From: Actinomycetota bacterium
GTDB lineage: Bacteria; Actinomycetota; UBA4738; HRBIN12
NCBI GenBank assembly: GCA_005884925.1
Contig: VAYU01000066.1
Location: 1 to 32,828 of the forward strand
Direction: 5' to 3'
Length of the DNA stretch: 32,828 bases
Shown: piece by piece, positions 7,556 to 15,383 of the stretch
How positions within the stretch are numbered: position 1 is the first letter of the stretch
How the letters are laid out: each line of letters starts with the position of its first letter
Position numbers and translations under genes: made by a program
The notes under the pieces: generated by a model
Told to the model about the DNA's origin: nothing
Databases searched by the model: none
The model's input: only the letters and a program-made list of their open reading frames with translations

Positions 7556-8575
7556 TCAGCTCAGGATCAGCGTCGGCTTCGGATGCTGCGTTCCTCCGAG
7601 ATCCGCCGCCCCGTAACGGAGAACCGTGTTGTCGTAGCACGGGACCCAGACGCTGGCGTCGCGTCCGAAAACGATGGTGTGCGGCATCTGGAGCGCGTCG
7701 CCGGTCACCGTGAACTCGGGTGACGGCTGGCCATGAGCACCCGAGGGGAAGACCGCTAGCGCACTCCCGGTGGCCTCGGCGACCCATAGGCGGTCCCGGG
7801 TATCGAACGTGAGCCCGATCGGACCCGAGAGGTCCGGGAGCCTGAGGCGCAGCGACGGCGATGGCGTCCCGGAGCGCTCGAGCTGGCCTGGCCCGAAACG
7901 GAGCACGACATCGAGGTTATAGTCGCTCACCCACAGCCGTCCCTGCCCATCGAACGCGAGCGCCTCGGGAGGCTCCTCTTCGTTCGGGAACGGGTGGAGC
8001 ACCGTCCGCGGCCGCGGCCGTCCGCTCGCCTCGAGCTGCTGCGCTGCGAACGACACGACGTCGCCGGTGCCCTGGTTCGCGACCCACAGCGATCCTCTGC
8101 CGTCGAACGCGAGGTCCGTGGGCTCCGCGATGTGCGAGCCGCGGATCACGATCGACGCCTTCGCCGTGCCCGATGACGACAACGCGGAGGGCGGGTACGC
8201 GCGGATCGAGTCGTCGTCATAGGACGCGACCCAGAGCGCCCCCTTCTCGTCGAACAAGAGTTGATTCGGACCATGGAGTCCGGTGAGCGTCACCGACGGT
8301 TCGACTGTCGCCGAGCCGGAGACACCACGAAGATCGGCCGGCCGGAACCCGACCAGTGTCGATGATCGATAGTTGCCGACCCACATCATGCCGGACGGGT
8401 CGAAGACGACGTCGATCGGGTCGTCGAAGGTCGGAGCGGCCGGCACTACCGACATCGACGTGCGCGTTGCGGTCGGAGCGCCGCTCGACGGGGGCGATCC
8501 GTTCCCGACGACGCATGCTGGAACGGCGAGGGCGAGCGCGACGACCAAGGGGGCGAAAGAACGCGGACGGATCAT
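7556..8575 (-). CDS. NHL/SMP-30-type beta-propeller lipoprotein
   Basis: The 339-residue product starts with a lipoprotein signal (LALAVPAC, lipid-anchored Cys21) and a Ser/Thr/Pro linker. Six repeats of about 45 residues follow, each pairing a phrase such as DLAFDGRGSLWVANQGTGDV or ALAFDGQGRLWVSDYNLDVV with a second short strand, the hallmark of NHL or virginiamycin-lyase-like propellers. It should sit on the outer face of the membrane and act as a binding scaffold, or less likely a lyase/lactonase. Its ATG overlaps the TGA of the upstream CGNR-type gene by four bases (ATGA at 8572-8575), so the two are co-transcribed and translationally coupled. Confidence 0.87.
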   Translation of the reverse strand: MIRPRSFAPLVVALALAVPACVVGNGSPPSSGAPTATRTSMSVVPAAPTFDDPIDVVFDPSGMMWVGNYRSSTLVGFRPADLRGVSGSATVEPSVTLTGLHGPNQLLFDEKGALWVASYDDDSIRAYPPSALSSSGTAKASIVIRGSHIAEPTDLAFDGRGSLWVANQGTGDVVSFAAQQLEASGRPRPRTVLHPFPNEEEPPEALAFDGQGRLWVSDYNLDVVLRFGPGQLERSGTPSPSLRLRLPDLSGPIGLTFDTRDRLWVAEATGSALAVFPSGAHGQPSPEFTVTGDALQMPHTIVFGRDASVWVPCYDNTVLRYGAADLGGTQHPKPTLILS

Positions 8576-9240
8576 CGAGGTCCCTTCATCGCGCGGTAGC
8601 GTGTCGGACGCGGGCCAGCCCGCGAGACAAGACGCTCATCGCCCGGAGGCTGGTCGGTCGGCGATCGACGGCTTCGCCCGCGACGTCGTCTGGCTCTGGC
8701 CTGGTTGACCCGGTCGGCGCAGAGCTGACAACAGTAGCGACGGCTCCGGTTCTTCGATCGATCAACGAAAACACAACAACAGGGTGCGCCGGCGCAGCGT
8801 CCGATCCGGTCCCATGCGCCGTCCACGACCAACTGGAGGAGGCCCATGACGGCTGAGGGACCGATGAACCCCGGGCCCTTATCCGGCGACGGCCCGTAGC
8901 GGATCTCCCACGATCCCGCCGTGGTCGCGACCGCGCGAGGGCGGATCTCGAGCGTTCCGGCCATCCGATCGAGCCGGGCGACCGCCGTCGAGGGATCCCG
9001 AGCTTCCATCGCGTACGTGATGCGGTCGCGGACCGTGCGCGTCGCCGCGAGGTCTGCTGGCGTCAGCTTCTTCGCCGCCGCTTCGTGACCGACGTGGACC
9101 AGGAACCGTCGGAGCCGTTCGACATCGGTCAGGAAGTCGGGTGGATCGTTGAGCATGTCCACCGTGTTCACGAGCTCGATCGCGAGCGGCACCCCGTGCA
9201 GGCCCGAGGCTTCGCTACTCATGGAGCAAGCGTACCCCAT
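8572..9240 (-). CDS. CGNR-type zinc-finger (ABATE domain) regulator
   Basis: The N-terminal half resembles the ABATE domain (LAIELVNTVDMLNDPPDFLT; LRRFLVHVG; LRDR-type helix TRTVRDRITYAMEA). The C-terminal half has the zinc-finger arrangement CAGAPCCCVFVDRSKNRSRR and YCCQLCADR followed by an Arg-rich tail. The standard terminal motif is C-G-N-R; here it reads C-A-D-R, an atypical variant. Such proteins are putative transcription regulators. The product is 222 residues from ATG 9240; a second ATG seven codons in (MSSEAS) is possible. It is transcribed divergently from the secreted protein at 9300 and coupled to the propeller lipoprotein downstream. Confidence 0.8.
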   Translation of the reverse strand: MGYACSMSSEASGLHGVPLAIELVNTVDMLNDPPDFLTDVERLRRFLVHVGHEAAAKKLTPADLAATRTVRDRITYAMEARDPSTAVARLDRMAGTLEIRPRAVATTAGSWEIRYGPSPDKGPGFIGPSAVMGLLQLVVDGAWDRIGRCAGAPCCCVFVDRSKNRSRRYCCQLCADRVNQARARRRRGRSRRSPTDQPPGDERLVSRAGPRPTRYRAMKGPR

Positions 9241-9268
9241 TGCGTCAGGGGCAAAGGGGGATTACACT
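9240..9268 (+). promoter_or_regulatory. Sigma-70-type promoter for the 9300 gene
   Basis: TTGCGT (9240-9245) and TACACT (9263-9268) are separated by exactly 17 bases. The expected start of transcription near 9275 leaves a 25-base leader with the ribosome binding site GAGGAGAGG before ATG 9300. The element overlaps the start codon of the divergent CGNR-type gene, so binding there could affect both genes. Confidence 0.6.
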
Positions 9269-9299
9269 AATGACGGCCCTGATCCGAGGAGAGGTCTCC

Positions 9300-9806
9300 A
9301 TGCTGAGGCGTTCTATCGCGGTTTTGGTGACGGCCGGGGCAAGCCTCGCCGTGCTCGCCGGCCCTGCCGCGGCCGCCGGCCCGGTGCGCGTTCCCTTCGA
9401 GAGCACTCGCATCATCGCCGCGGGTCCCGACACCTGTCCGTTCGCCATCACCTCGCACGTGAGCGGCACGTTCCTCGTGTTCAACCACGCCGACGGGAGC
9501 CAGAAGGTCACCGTCGCCGACTTCTTCGTTACCTGGTCGAACCCGCTGAGCGGCCTCTCCATGACGACGGCGCTCGCGGGTCCGTTCATCACCAGCGCGC
9601 CCAACGGGGACGGCACGGTCACGGTCACGATCGACGGCAACGACGGCATCTTCGTCGCACCCGGGCAGGGGGTGATCTACGGCGCGGTCGGTCGGCTCGT
9701 CTACATCGCCGACGAGAGCGACCCCACCACGCCACTGGTCCTCTTGCAGTCGAGCGGGATCCAGGATCCGTCGCCGTTCCCCTCCGTGTGCTCGGCATTG
9801 GCTTGA
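9300..9806 (+). CDS. Secreted hypothetical protein
   Basis: Start chosen at ATG 9300, behind GAGGAGAGG and downstream of a good promoter. The 168-residue product has a Sec signal peptide (LRRSIAVLVTAGASLAVLAG, cleavage near AAAAG) and a mature domain of about 140 residues rich in beta strands (ITSHVSGTFLVFNHADGS; VTVTIDGNDGIFVAPGQGVI; GRLVYIADES). Two cysteines (DTCPF and the penultimate SVCSALA) could form a disulfide joining the termini. I do not recognise a named family. It is likely extracellular. Confidence 0.78.
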   Translation: MLRRSIAVLVTAGASLAVLAGPAAAAGPVRVPFESTRIIAAGPDTCPFAITSHVSGTFLVFNHADGSQKVTVADFFVTWSNPLSGLSMTTALAGPFITSAPNGDGTVTVTIDGNDGIFVAPGQGVIYGAVGRLVYIADESDPTTPLVLLQSSGIQDPSPFPSVCSALA

Positions 9807-9911
9807 GCAGAGGGTCCGGGGATCTCGATGGTTCCGTTCAACATCGCTCGCCCACGATGCCGACGAGGTTCTCGATCAACACAGGATGAGGATCGGACGT
9901 GCAACCTGATA

Positions 9912-10033
9912 CGGAGGCAGAGCTCCTCGGCGTCGGGGGCGATCGCCATGATGCTGTCGCGGAGGTGCGCCAGGGCGGTCTGCTTCACCTCCTCAAGGGC
10001 GTCGAGATAGTTGTCAATCTCGGTCCCCGACAC
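9912..10033 (-). pseudogene. DUF1801/YdhG-like N-terminal remnant
   Basis: From a GTG at 10033 the minus strand reads GTEIDNYLDALEEVKQTALA, then LRDSIMAIAPDAEE, the usual N-terminal helices of DUF1801 proteins (I-D-x-Y-L ... L-R-x-x-I ... A-P-D-A-E-E). Where the family continues with an ISYGMPAF-like strand, this sequence changes to unrelated residues and runs on to a stop at 9701. Only about 36-40 of some 120-140 residues remain. It is the only coding-like signal in the 338-bp gap between the genes at 9300 and 10145. Confidence 0.55.
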
Positions 10034-10144
10034 GACATGGCATCGTACCGGTGGCTCTTGACGACTACAGCGCCAGCTCCTTCCCAGTCCGGGAACCGCC
10101 TGGCCCTCACACGCGTTACTAGAGGCCGGAGGAATGAGGGAGGG

Positions 10145-11071
10145 ATGCAGCCTACTCCGATGATTCGACTGGCTGTGGCGGCGACGTTCGTCCTGACGGC
10201 ATGCACCAGCAGCCAAGCTCATCCTGCGTCGCCACCGGCGGGACCGCCTAAGCCTTCATCCACGGTATCTGCGCTGCCCGGCGGCTCGCGGGCTATCGAT
10301 CTCACCTCACTCTCTGGCCGGATCGTCTTCGACAACTTCCAAGACGTCTGGTCCATCAACGCTGACGGCACGGGACTCAGGCGGCTCACTCGATCACCCT
10401 GGCCGGAATTCCAAGCGACGTGGTCGCCCGACGGGCGTTTCATCGCCTATCGATCCGAACCTAACGGGCACCCCGAGATCTGGGTCATGGATGCCGATGG
10501 ATCGGGGCAGCACCGGCTGACCCGGGACGGCGGCTTCCCGGCCTGGTCTCCCGACGGCTCGATGATCGCGTACGCGCCTGGCGGCGGGCCTTCGGGCATG
10601 AGCGGGATCGCGATCATGAACGCAGACGGATCCGGACAGCGCCGCTTGCCCCACACCGACGGGGGCGAGTACCCGTCGTGGTCGCCCGACGGAAAACGGA
10701 TCGCCTTCAACTCCAATCTCTCCGGAGGGCCCCTGATGTACATCGTCGACGTCGACGGCTCGCGGGTCGTCGATCTCTCGGGGGTGGGGGACGGCGGGCA
10801 GGTCGCCTGGTCGCCCGACGGCCGCTCGATCCTGTTCGCTTCGAGTCGGGATCATCCCGACAACTACAGGGACATCTATGCGATGGGTCCGGACGGGTCG
10901 GGCGTGAGACGCCTGACGAATGCTGGCGGGGAAACGCCGGCCTGGTCTCCGGACGGCCGCTACATCGTCTTCTCCGCCGGAGGGCTCTTCGTCATGCGTG
11001 CGGATGGGTCCGGCGTCACGTCGCTGCCGATCGAGGGAGTGGGGGAGGTGAGTTTCCCGGATTGGCGGTGA
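10145..11071 (+). CDS. TolB-like (PD40) beta-propeller lipoprotein
   Basis: The ATG at 10145 follows a purine-rich stretch containing GGAGG and GAGGGAGGG and precedes a lipoprotein signal (VAATFVLTAC, Cys20); longer in-frame starts lack these. After a Pro/Ser linker come repeated PD40 motifs of the type WSPDGRFIAYRS, WSPDGSMIAYAP, WSPDGKRIAFNS, WSPDGRSILFAS and WSPDGRYIVFSA. Each is preceded by an MDADGSGxxRLT-like strand. This is the TolB C-terminal propeller pattern (308 residues in total). With no Gram-negative Tol system expected here, an exported binding or scaffold role is likelier than TolB function. A hairpin lies 20 bp after the stop. Confidence 0.87.
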   Translation: MQPTPMIRLAVAATFVLTACTSSQAHPASPPAGPPKPSSTVSALPGGSRAIDLTSLSGRIVFDNFQDVWSINADGTGLRRLTRSPWPEFQATWSPDGRFIAYRSEPNGHPEIWVMDADGSGQHRLTRDGGFPAWSPDGSMIAYAPGGGPSGMSGIAIMNADGSGQRRLPHTDGGEYPSWSPDGKRIAFNSNLSGGPLMYIVDVDGSRVVDLSGVGDGGQVAWSPDGRSILFASSRDHPDNYRDIYAMGPDGSGVRRLTNAGGETPAWSPDGRYIVFSAGGLFVMRADGSGVTSLPIEGVGEVSFPDWR

Positions 11072-11090
11072 GATGGTGGCCTTTGCATAA

Positions 11091-11111
11091 GCGGACCCCC
11101 GCTGGGTCCGC
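11091..11111 (+). terminator. Hairpin after the TolB-like gene
   Basis: GCGGACCC (11091-11098) and GGGTCCGC (11104-11111) form a perfect eight-base stem with a five-base loop, 20 bp past the stop codon. There is no T tract, so it is either a U-less terminator of the kind common in actinobacteria or an mRNA-stabilising hairpin. Confidence 0.55.
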
Positions 11112-11256
11112 GTCGTGACCTTCACGCGTGGAATTTGGCCAGCCGTTCGTCCTCCTCTCGAGCTCCCGCCGCGTGGACTCGTGGTCCTTCAGATTCAGCT
11201 TCGACGACTTGGGAGGTCAGAACAGGCCTCACACAGGTGCTGGGAGAGGGAACGCG

Positions 11257-11964
11257 ATGACGCTGGTCGCCCTCGTCGTTAGTCCGCTCCTGGGCCCGTT
11301 CACATGGTCGCGCGTGGCCCGGGAGATGAAGAGAGCCGGGATCGAAGCCGTCGTGGCCTCACCCCAGGATTCGAGTGATGGTCCGCCCTGGTGGGAGCAG
11401 CACGCCGCGTCCGTTGCCTCGGTGATCAGGGAGAGCTCGCAGGCTGGTCCATTCGTCCTGGTCGGACATAGTGGCGCAGGCCCGCTGTTGCCGGCCATCG
11501 CGGCCGCCGCGGAAAGGCCGGCCGCCGCGTACCTGTTCGTGGATGCGGGGATTCCAGGGGAGGGAGGAACGCGTATCGAGGCGATGCGGCGCGAGGATCC
11601 CGAGTTCGCCGCCGAGCTCATATCCGCCCTTCAGCGCGGCGAACGTTTCCCCGCTTGGACGCTGGAGGATCTGGAGGAAGTTCTCCCGGGCGAAGACGAT
11701 CGGCGTCGGCTGTTGCGGGAGATGCGCCCTCGAGGTCTCGAATTCTTCACCGAGCGCATTCCGACGTCGGCTGAGTGGCCGGACGCGCCGTGCGGCTACA
11801 TCCGGTTGAGCCCCGCCTACGAGGTTCCGGCCAGTCGGGCCGCGCGTCTGGGCTGGCCCGTCCGAAGGTTGGAGGGTGGGCACTTCCACATGCTCGTCGA
11901 TCCCATGACTACGGCGGGAACCCTGCTCGGTGTGTTGGCGGATCTGGAAGCGGGTCCGGCGTGA
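11257..11964 (+). CDS. Alpha/beta hydrolase
   Basis: The start at 11257 (MTLVALVVSPLLG) lies behind GGGAGAGGG and fits the first strand of an alpha/beta hydrolase; upstream in-frame codons add no recognisable domain. The nucleophile elbow is GHSGAG (Ser nucleophile), preceded by strand FVLVG. The catalytic His is likely in LEGGHFHMLVDP. An acid residue after the sixth strand is not obvious. At 235 residues it is of usual length for a small esterase or thioesterase-like hydrolase. The substrate is unknown. The next 800 bp hold only decayed sequence. Confidence 0.85.
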   Translation: MTLVALVVSPLLGPFTWSRVAREMKRAGIEAVVASPQDSSDGPPWWEQHAASVASVIRESSQAGPFVLVGHSGAGPLLPAIAAAAERPAAAYLFVDAGIPGEGGTRIEAMRREDPEFAAELISALQRGERFPAWTLEDLEEVLPGEDDRRRLLREMRPRGLEFFTERIPTSAEWPDAPCGYIRLSPAYEVPASRAARLGWPVRRLEGGHFHMLVDPMTTAGTLLGVLADLEAGPA

Positions 11965-12031
11965 TGGGAGGTCGCCTCCACCACCACCGAAAGCGGGCTA
12001 GTCGCGAAAGCCACCTGCGGCGGGGGACCCA

Positions 12032-12240
12032 TCCCCGACCTCGAAGGCCTTCTCGGAGCTCCATCCCAGGGTCCACCAGGCTGGCGTCCAGCCGAGCAAG
12101 GTCAAGGAGCTGGTCCGGCTCGCGATCTCGATCGTCCGGGAGCGCGAAGACTGCATCACCTATCACGCACTCCAACCCACAGAACGGGGAGCCAGCGAGG
12201 AGAAGATCGTCGAAATTCTCGCTCTCGTCCTGTCGTGGCG
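12032..12240 (+). pseudogene. AhpD-like/carboxymuconolactone decarboxylase remnant
   Basis: An open frame (12002-12613) without any normal start codon encodes KAFSELHPRVHQAGV, SKVKELVRLAISIV, DCITYHAL and RGASEEKIVEILALVLSW. This is the core of the AhpD-like fold, including the Cys-x3-His of the active helix and the GASEEKIVE helix. N-terminal residues and a start are missing, and sequence after about 12240 no longer resembles the family. It is a truncated, probably dead gene. The rest of the 800-bp stretch 11965-12765 shows nothing I can name except a hairpin at 12615-12630. Confidence 0.65.
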
Positions 12241-12614
12241 GGCTCCACCACGATCGCATCGCCTCGACGCACCGGCGGACCTGCTCGCCGAGATGAGGAG
12301 GAGCCAGGGATGGGTGACCTACCGACCGGGGCGGGGGACCACGCTGTCGCCCTCGTGGTGCCCGCCGATCGCGTGTTCCTGGGGAAGATCTGTGTCAACG
12401 TCGATCGGGGTTACCGCCACCGGTTCCCCCACTCCGATTCTCCGGACCATGTTGGAAGGGCCTCCGGGTCGGTCCCCAGCCCGTTCCGGTCATCGGGGGT
12501 CGCGATCGATGCCCTTCGGGAGCACGCCGGGTGGGGGTCGGCGGGTCTCCCAAGACCTGGCGGAAGCCGGCAGGTTCTACGACCGGTTGGTTCAGAACGA
12601 GATGCGACCGTAGT

Positions 12615-12630
12615 CCGGCCTCGAAGCCGG
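12615..12630 (+). terminator. Small hairpin after the AhpD-like remnant
   Basis: CCGGC (12615-12619) pairs with GCCGG (12626-12630) across a six-base loop, directly after a stop codon at 12611-12613. The stem is short and there is no T tract, so this is weak evidence for termination. Confidence 0.25.
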
Positions 12631-12765
12631 GGCCCTACCTCGCCGCCATAGCTAACGGCGCGGAGGTCAGTGACCGACGCTCCTTTTCGCCAGCCTAACG
12701 TCGAGCGGCCTAGCCTGGGCCCCCCATACCCGCCACGGACTCCTTGGCCAAACGGCAGGAGGCAG

Positions 12766-13374
12766 ATGGTTCTCCGGGTGATTTGGGCGCAGGCGCGGGG
12801 CGCCTTGAGCTGGCTGATCGCCGTGCTGGCGCTGCTTGCGATGTCGGCCTCCGCCTGTTCGGGCGGCAGCGATGGCCCGCCGTCCTCGACCGCGCCGTCG
12901 ACCTCCGGGTCCCGTGCAAGTCCGGTCAGTCCCTACGGCCCGTTCCCCTACGCGAACGGCTTGCAGGAGCAGGCATTCGACGCCTACCTGCAATGCGCGG
13001 CAGAACAAGGGGTCGTGTTGCGAGGACCGTTTGCTCCTTCGAATGGCAAGGGCGTCTTGTTCGGACCCGTCCCAGGAAAAGAGATCACACATGCTGATCA
13101 AGCGAAGGTGGGTAAGCACTGTCCCCAATTGGTCGTTGGTTTGTTCGCGACGCCAGGGGACGCCTTGCACGCCAAGCTGTTCGAACAGTCCGCAACCGAG
13201 TTCGCTCGGTGTATGCGGTCACACGGGTTTTCGGACTTGCCACTACCGAAGTTCGCTCCTGATGACCCATACAAGGCGCTCGAAGGGCTGCCGTTCGAAT
13301 GGGGGAACCCGCGATTCACGGCGGCGCTCACGCGGTGCATCGATCCTCTTCGCGGGTACGTATTCTCGGGCTAG
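12766..13374 (+). CDS. Small Cys-rich lipoprotein with CMRSHG motif
   Basis: The ATG at 12766 closely follows AGGAGG (three-base spacing, rather short) and starts a lipoprotein signal (SWLIAVLALLAMSASAC, Cys31). The mature part has four cysteines in LQCAAEQG, KHCPQL, FARCMRSHGFSDLPLP and TRCIDP. The phrase xxCMRxHGxxxxPxP marks a family of small actinobacterial secreted proteins of unknown function, often next to two-component systems and transporters. Even Cys spacing suggests two disulfides. It leads an apparent operon with a response regulator 33 bp downstream, a histidine kinase and a TlpA-like thioredoxin, so it may be the signal-input or output protein of that system. Confidence 0.8.
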   Translation: MVLRVIWAQARGALSWLIAVLALLAMSASACSGGSDGPPSSTAPSTSGSRASPVSPYGPFPYANGLQEQAFDAYLQCAAEQGVVLRGPFAPSNGKGVLFGPVPGKEITHADQAKVGKHCPQLVVGLFATPGDALHAKLFEQSATEFARCMRSHGFSDLPLPKFAPDDPYKALEGLPFEWGNPRFTAALTRCIDPLRGYVFSG

Positions 13375-13407
13375 GAAGTTCTCATGTCGCCTCGGAGGTG
13401 ATGCGCG

Positions 13408-14076
13408 ATCCGGATCCTCGTCGTCGAAGACGATCGTGATCTCGCTGCCACCATCGCTAAAGGCCTGCGGGCGCAGACCATGGCTGTCGATATCGCGCTA
13501 GACGGCGGGGAAGCGCTCGAGAAGCTCGGGATGAACGACTACGACGTCGTGGTCCTCGACCGAGATCTCCCGGTCGTCCACGGCGATGAGGTCTGTCGAC
13601 GGATCGTCGAGCACGCCGCCGGCCCTCGTGTCCTCATGCTTACTGCTGCCTCCGGGCTCGAGCATCGCGTCCAGGGGCTCGAGATCGGGGCTGATGACTA
13701 CCTCCCGAAACCGTTCGCGTTCCCGGAGCTCGTGGCCCGGCTTCGCTCGCTCGCGCGACGGCCAGCTCGGGGCCTCACTCCGGTGTTGAGCCTCGATGAC
13801 CTCACCTTCGACATCGCGCGTCGCCGCGTTCATCGACGGGGTCAGGAGATCCGGTTCACGGCCAAGGAATACGCGGTGCTCGAGCTCTTGATGCGGGCAG
13901 ACGGAGCCGTGGTGAGCGCGGAGGAGATGCTCGAGCACGCGTGGGACGAGAACGTCGATCCGTTCACGGCGACGGTACGCGTCACGATCGCCAACCTCCG
14001 GAGGAAGCTGGGGGAGCCACCCTTGGTGGAGACGGTGATCGGCGTCGGGTATCGCGTCGTCGCATCCGCCCCATGA
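13408..14076 (+). CDS. OmpR/PhoB-family response regulator with a non-canonical start
   Basis: The receiver domain shows the acidic pocket (VVEDD), phospho-acceptor Asp51 (VVVLDRDLP), the LTA switch residue and LPKPF. A winged-helix domain follows (FTAKEYAVLELLMRADGAVV; TVRVTIANLRRKLGEP; GVGYRVV). The reading frame starts oddly: an in-frame TGA at 13399-13401 precedes it and no ATG, GTG or TTG occurs before ATG 13480, which would delete the first strand and acidic pocket. An ATC at 13408 sits where the canonical MRILVVEDD start would be, nine bases after GGAGG. An ATG at 13401 is in another frame. Either ATC initiates, or a single-base change or indel has damaged the start. The stop overlaps the kinase start (ATGA). 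Confidence 0.8.
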   Translation: MRILVVEDDRDLAATIAKGLRAQTMAVDIALDGGEALEKLGMNDYDVVVLDRDLPVVHGDEVCRRIVEHAAGPRVLMLTAASGLEHRVQGLEIGADDYLPKPFAFPELVARLRSLARRPARGLTPVLSLDDLTFDIARRRVHRRGQEIRFTAKEYAVLELLMRADGAVVSAEEMLEHAWDENVDPFTATVRVTIANLRRKLGEPPLVETVIGVGYRVVASAP

Positions 14077-15338
14077 GAGCAACGATTCGCCTACGACTCG
14101 CGCTCGTGCACACTCTCCTGTTCCTGGCGATGACGGTCGCGCTCGTAACCGGCATCTACTACCTGACCGCGCGATCTACGACCGCATCGTCGCAGGATCC
14201 GCGCTCGCGAGTCGAGCGCGCTCTCGGATTGCCGCCTGGCACGCTCACGGGAGGGCGATCACTGCCCGGAGCCACGCCATCCCTGCCCGTCCGGCCTCAT
14301 GGCCCTTCGCTCCGCGACGTGGCTACTGGCGTTCAAGCGCAGACTCGCACCGAGCTGTTGGCCCGGCTGGTCGCCTTCTCGGCAGCGCTCGTGCTCGCGA
14401 TGACGATCCTCTCGTTCGTGCTCGGTTGGCTCATGGCCGGCAGGAGCCTCCGGCCCCTTCGGCGGATCACGGCGCGTGCGAAGACAATTTCGGAACAGAA
14501 CCTTCACGAACCGATCGCGCTTCAGGGACCGCGGGATGAGCTTCACGAGCTCGCCGACACATTCGACGAGATGCTCGCCCGCCTCGATCGGGCCTTCGAG
14601 GGGCAGCGACTCTTCGCGGCGAACGCTTCACACGAGTTGAGGACGCCTCTGACGCGTATCAGAGCGAAGCTCGATGTCACGCTCGCGCAACCGAACATCA
14701 CTTCGGACGATCTCGAGGAGATGGCCTCGACGATCCGGGACGCTGTCGACCGAAGCGCAGCGCTGATCGACGGCTTGCTGGCGCTCGCCAGAGCACAGGG
14801 CGAACTCGACAGGCAGGCCGTCGCGCTCGAAGACCTGGTTCGCGGCGCCATCGACGATCGTCGTGGCTCGGTCAGCGAGCGCCGAATCTCGCTCACGACG
14901 AGCCTCGAGCCTGCGGCGACGTCCGGCGATCCCGTCTTGCTCGAACACCTCGTGCTCAATCTGTTGGAGAACGCGATCACGCACAACATCGAGGGGGGAT
15001 CTATCGACATCCGCACCGAGACCAGAGAGGGTATGGCGCGTCTGCACATGTCGAACGGCGGCGCGAGGTTGCCCCCGTCCTCTGTCGAAGCGCTCTTTCT
15101 TCCGCTCCATCGGGGGAGCGACGACCGGATGATGCATACAGGACGGGCGGGCTTCGGGCTCGGACTCGCCATCGTGAAGGCCGTGACGGAGGCTCATCGA
15201 GGTCGGGTGAGGGCAACGCCGATCACCGACGGCGGGCTCTCGATCGACGTCGCACTCCCCGGCATTGACCCGGGCGGGGTGTCGCAAGCCCTCCCATCCG
15301 CGTCGGCGAGTCGGGACGTGAAAGCGGCATCCAGGTAA
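14073..15338 (+). CDS. Membrane sensor histidine kinase (HAMP, HisKA, HATPase)
   Basis: Starting at the ATG that overlaps the response regulator stop, the 421-residue kinase has TM1 (about 9-31) and an extracytoplasmic segment of about 65 residues. TM2 (about 98-121) is followed by HAMP (about 122-175) and the HisKA H-box ANASHELRTPLT (His187). The N-box is NLLENAITHN, and GRAGFGLGLAIVKAVTEAH is the G2 box. In the G1 position MSNGGARLPP replaces the usual D-x-G-x-G, which is common in actinobacterial kinases of this type. With the coupled OmpR-type regulator it forms a two-component system. The sensed signal is unknown, though the flanking Cys-rich lipoprotein and TlpA-like gene hint at envelope redox state. 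Confidence 0.92.
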   Translation: MRATIRLRLALVHTLLFLAMTVALVTGIYYLTARSTTASSQDPRSRVERALGLPPGTLTGGRSLPGATPSLPVRPHGPSLRDVATGVQAQTRTELLARLVAFSAALVLAMTILSFVLGWLMAGRSLRPLRRITARAKTISEQNLHEPIALQGPRDELHELADTFDEMLARLDRAFEGQRLFAANASHELRTPLTRIRAKLDVTLAQPNITSDDLEEMASTIRDAVDRSAALIDGLLALARAQGELDRQAVALEDLVRGAIDDRRGSVSERRISLTTSLEPAATSGDPVLLEHLVLNLLENAITHNIEGGSIDIRTETREGMARLHMSNGGARLPPSSVEALFLPLHRGSDDRMMHTGRAGFGLGLAIVKAVTEAHRGRVRATPITDGGLSIDVALPGIDPGGVSQALPSASASRDVKAASR

Positions 15339-15370
15339 GTCGGTTTACGCGAGCCTTACCCTTTCGTCGA

Positions 15371-15376
15371 TACGGT
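15371..15376 (+). promoter_or_regulatory. -10 element TACGGT before the TlpA-like gene
   Basis: TACGGT fits the TANNNT consensus and stands seven bases before ATG 15384, again a leaderless arrangement. It supports the longest start of the gene despite the unusually long N-terminal stretch. Confidence 0.3.
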
Positions 15377-15383
15377 CTGATCG

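Noticed and set aside
10145-11071. True TolB of a Tol-Pal system
   Set aside because: No tolA/Q/R or pal neighbours, and the protein has a lipoprotein signal in an apparent Gram-positive; only the propeller domain is shared.
12241-12651. Continuation of the AhpD-like frame and an overlapping frame to 12651
   Set aside because: Neither resembles a protein family nor has a start; treated as decayed sequence.
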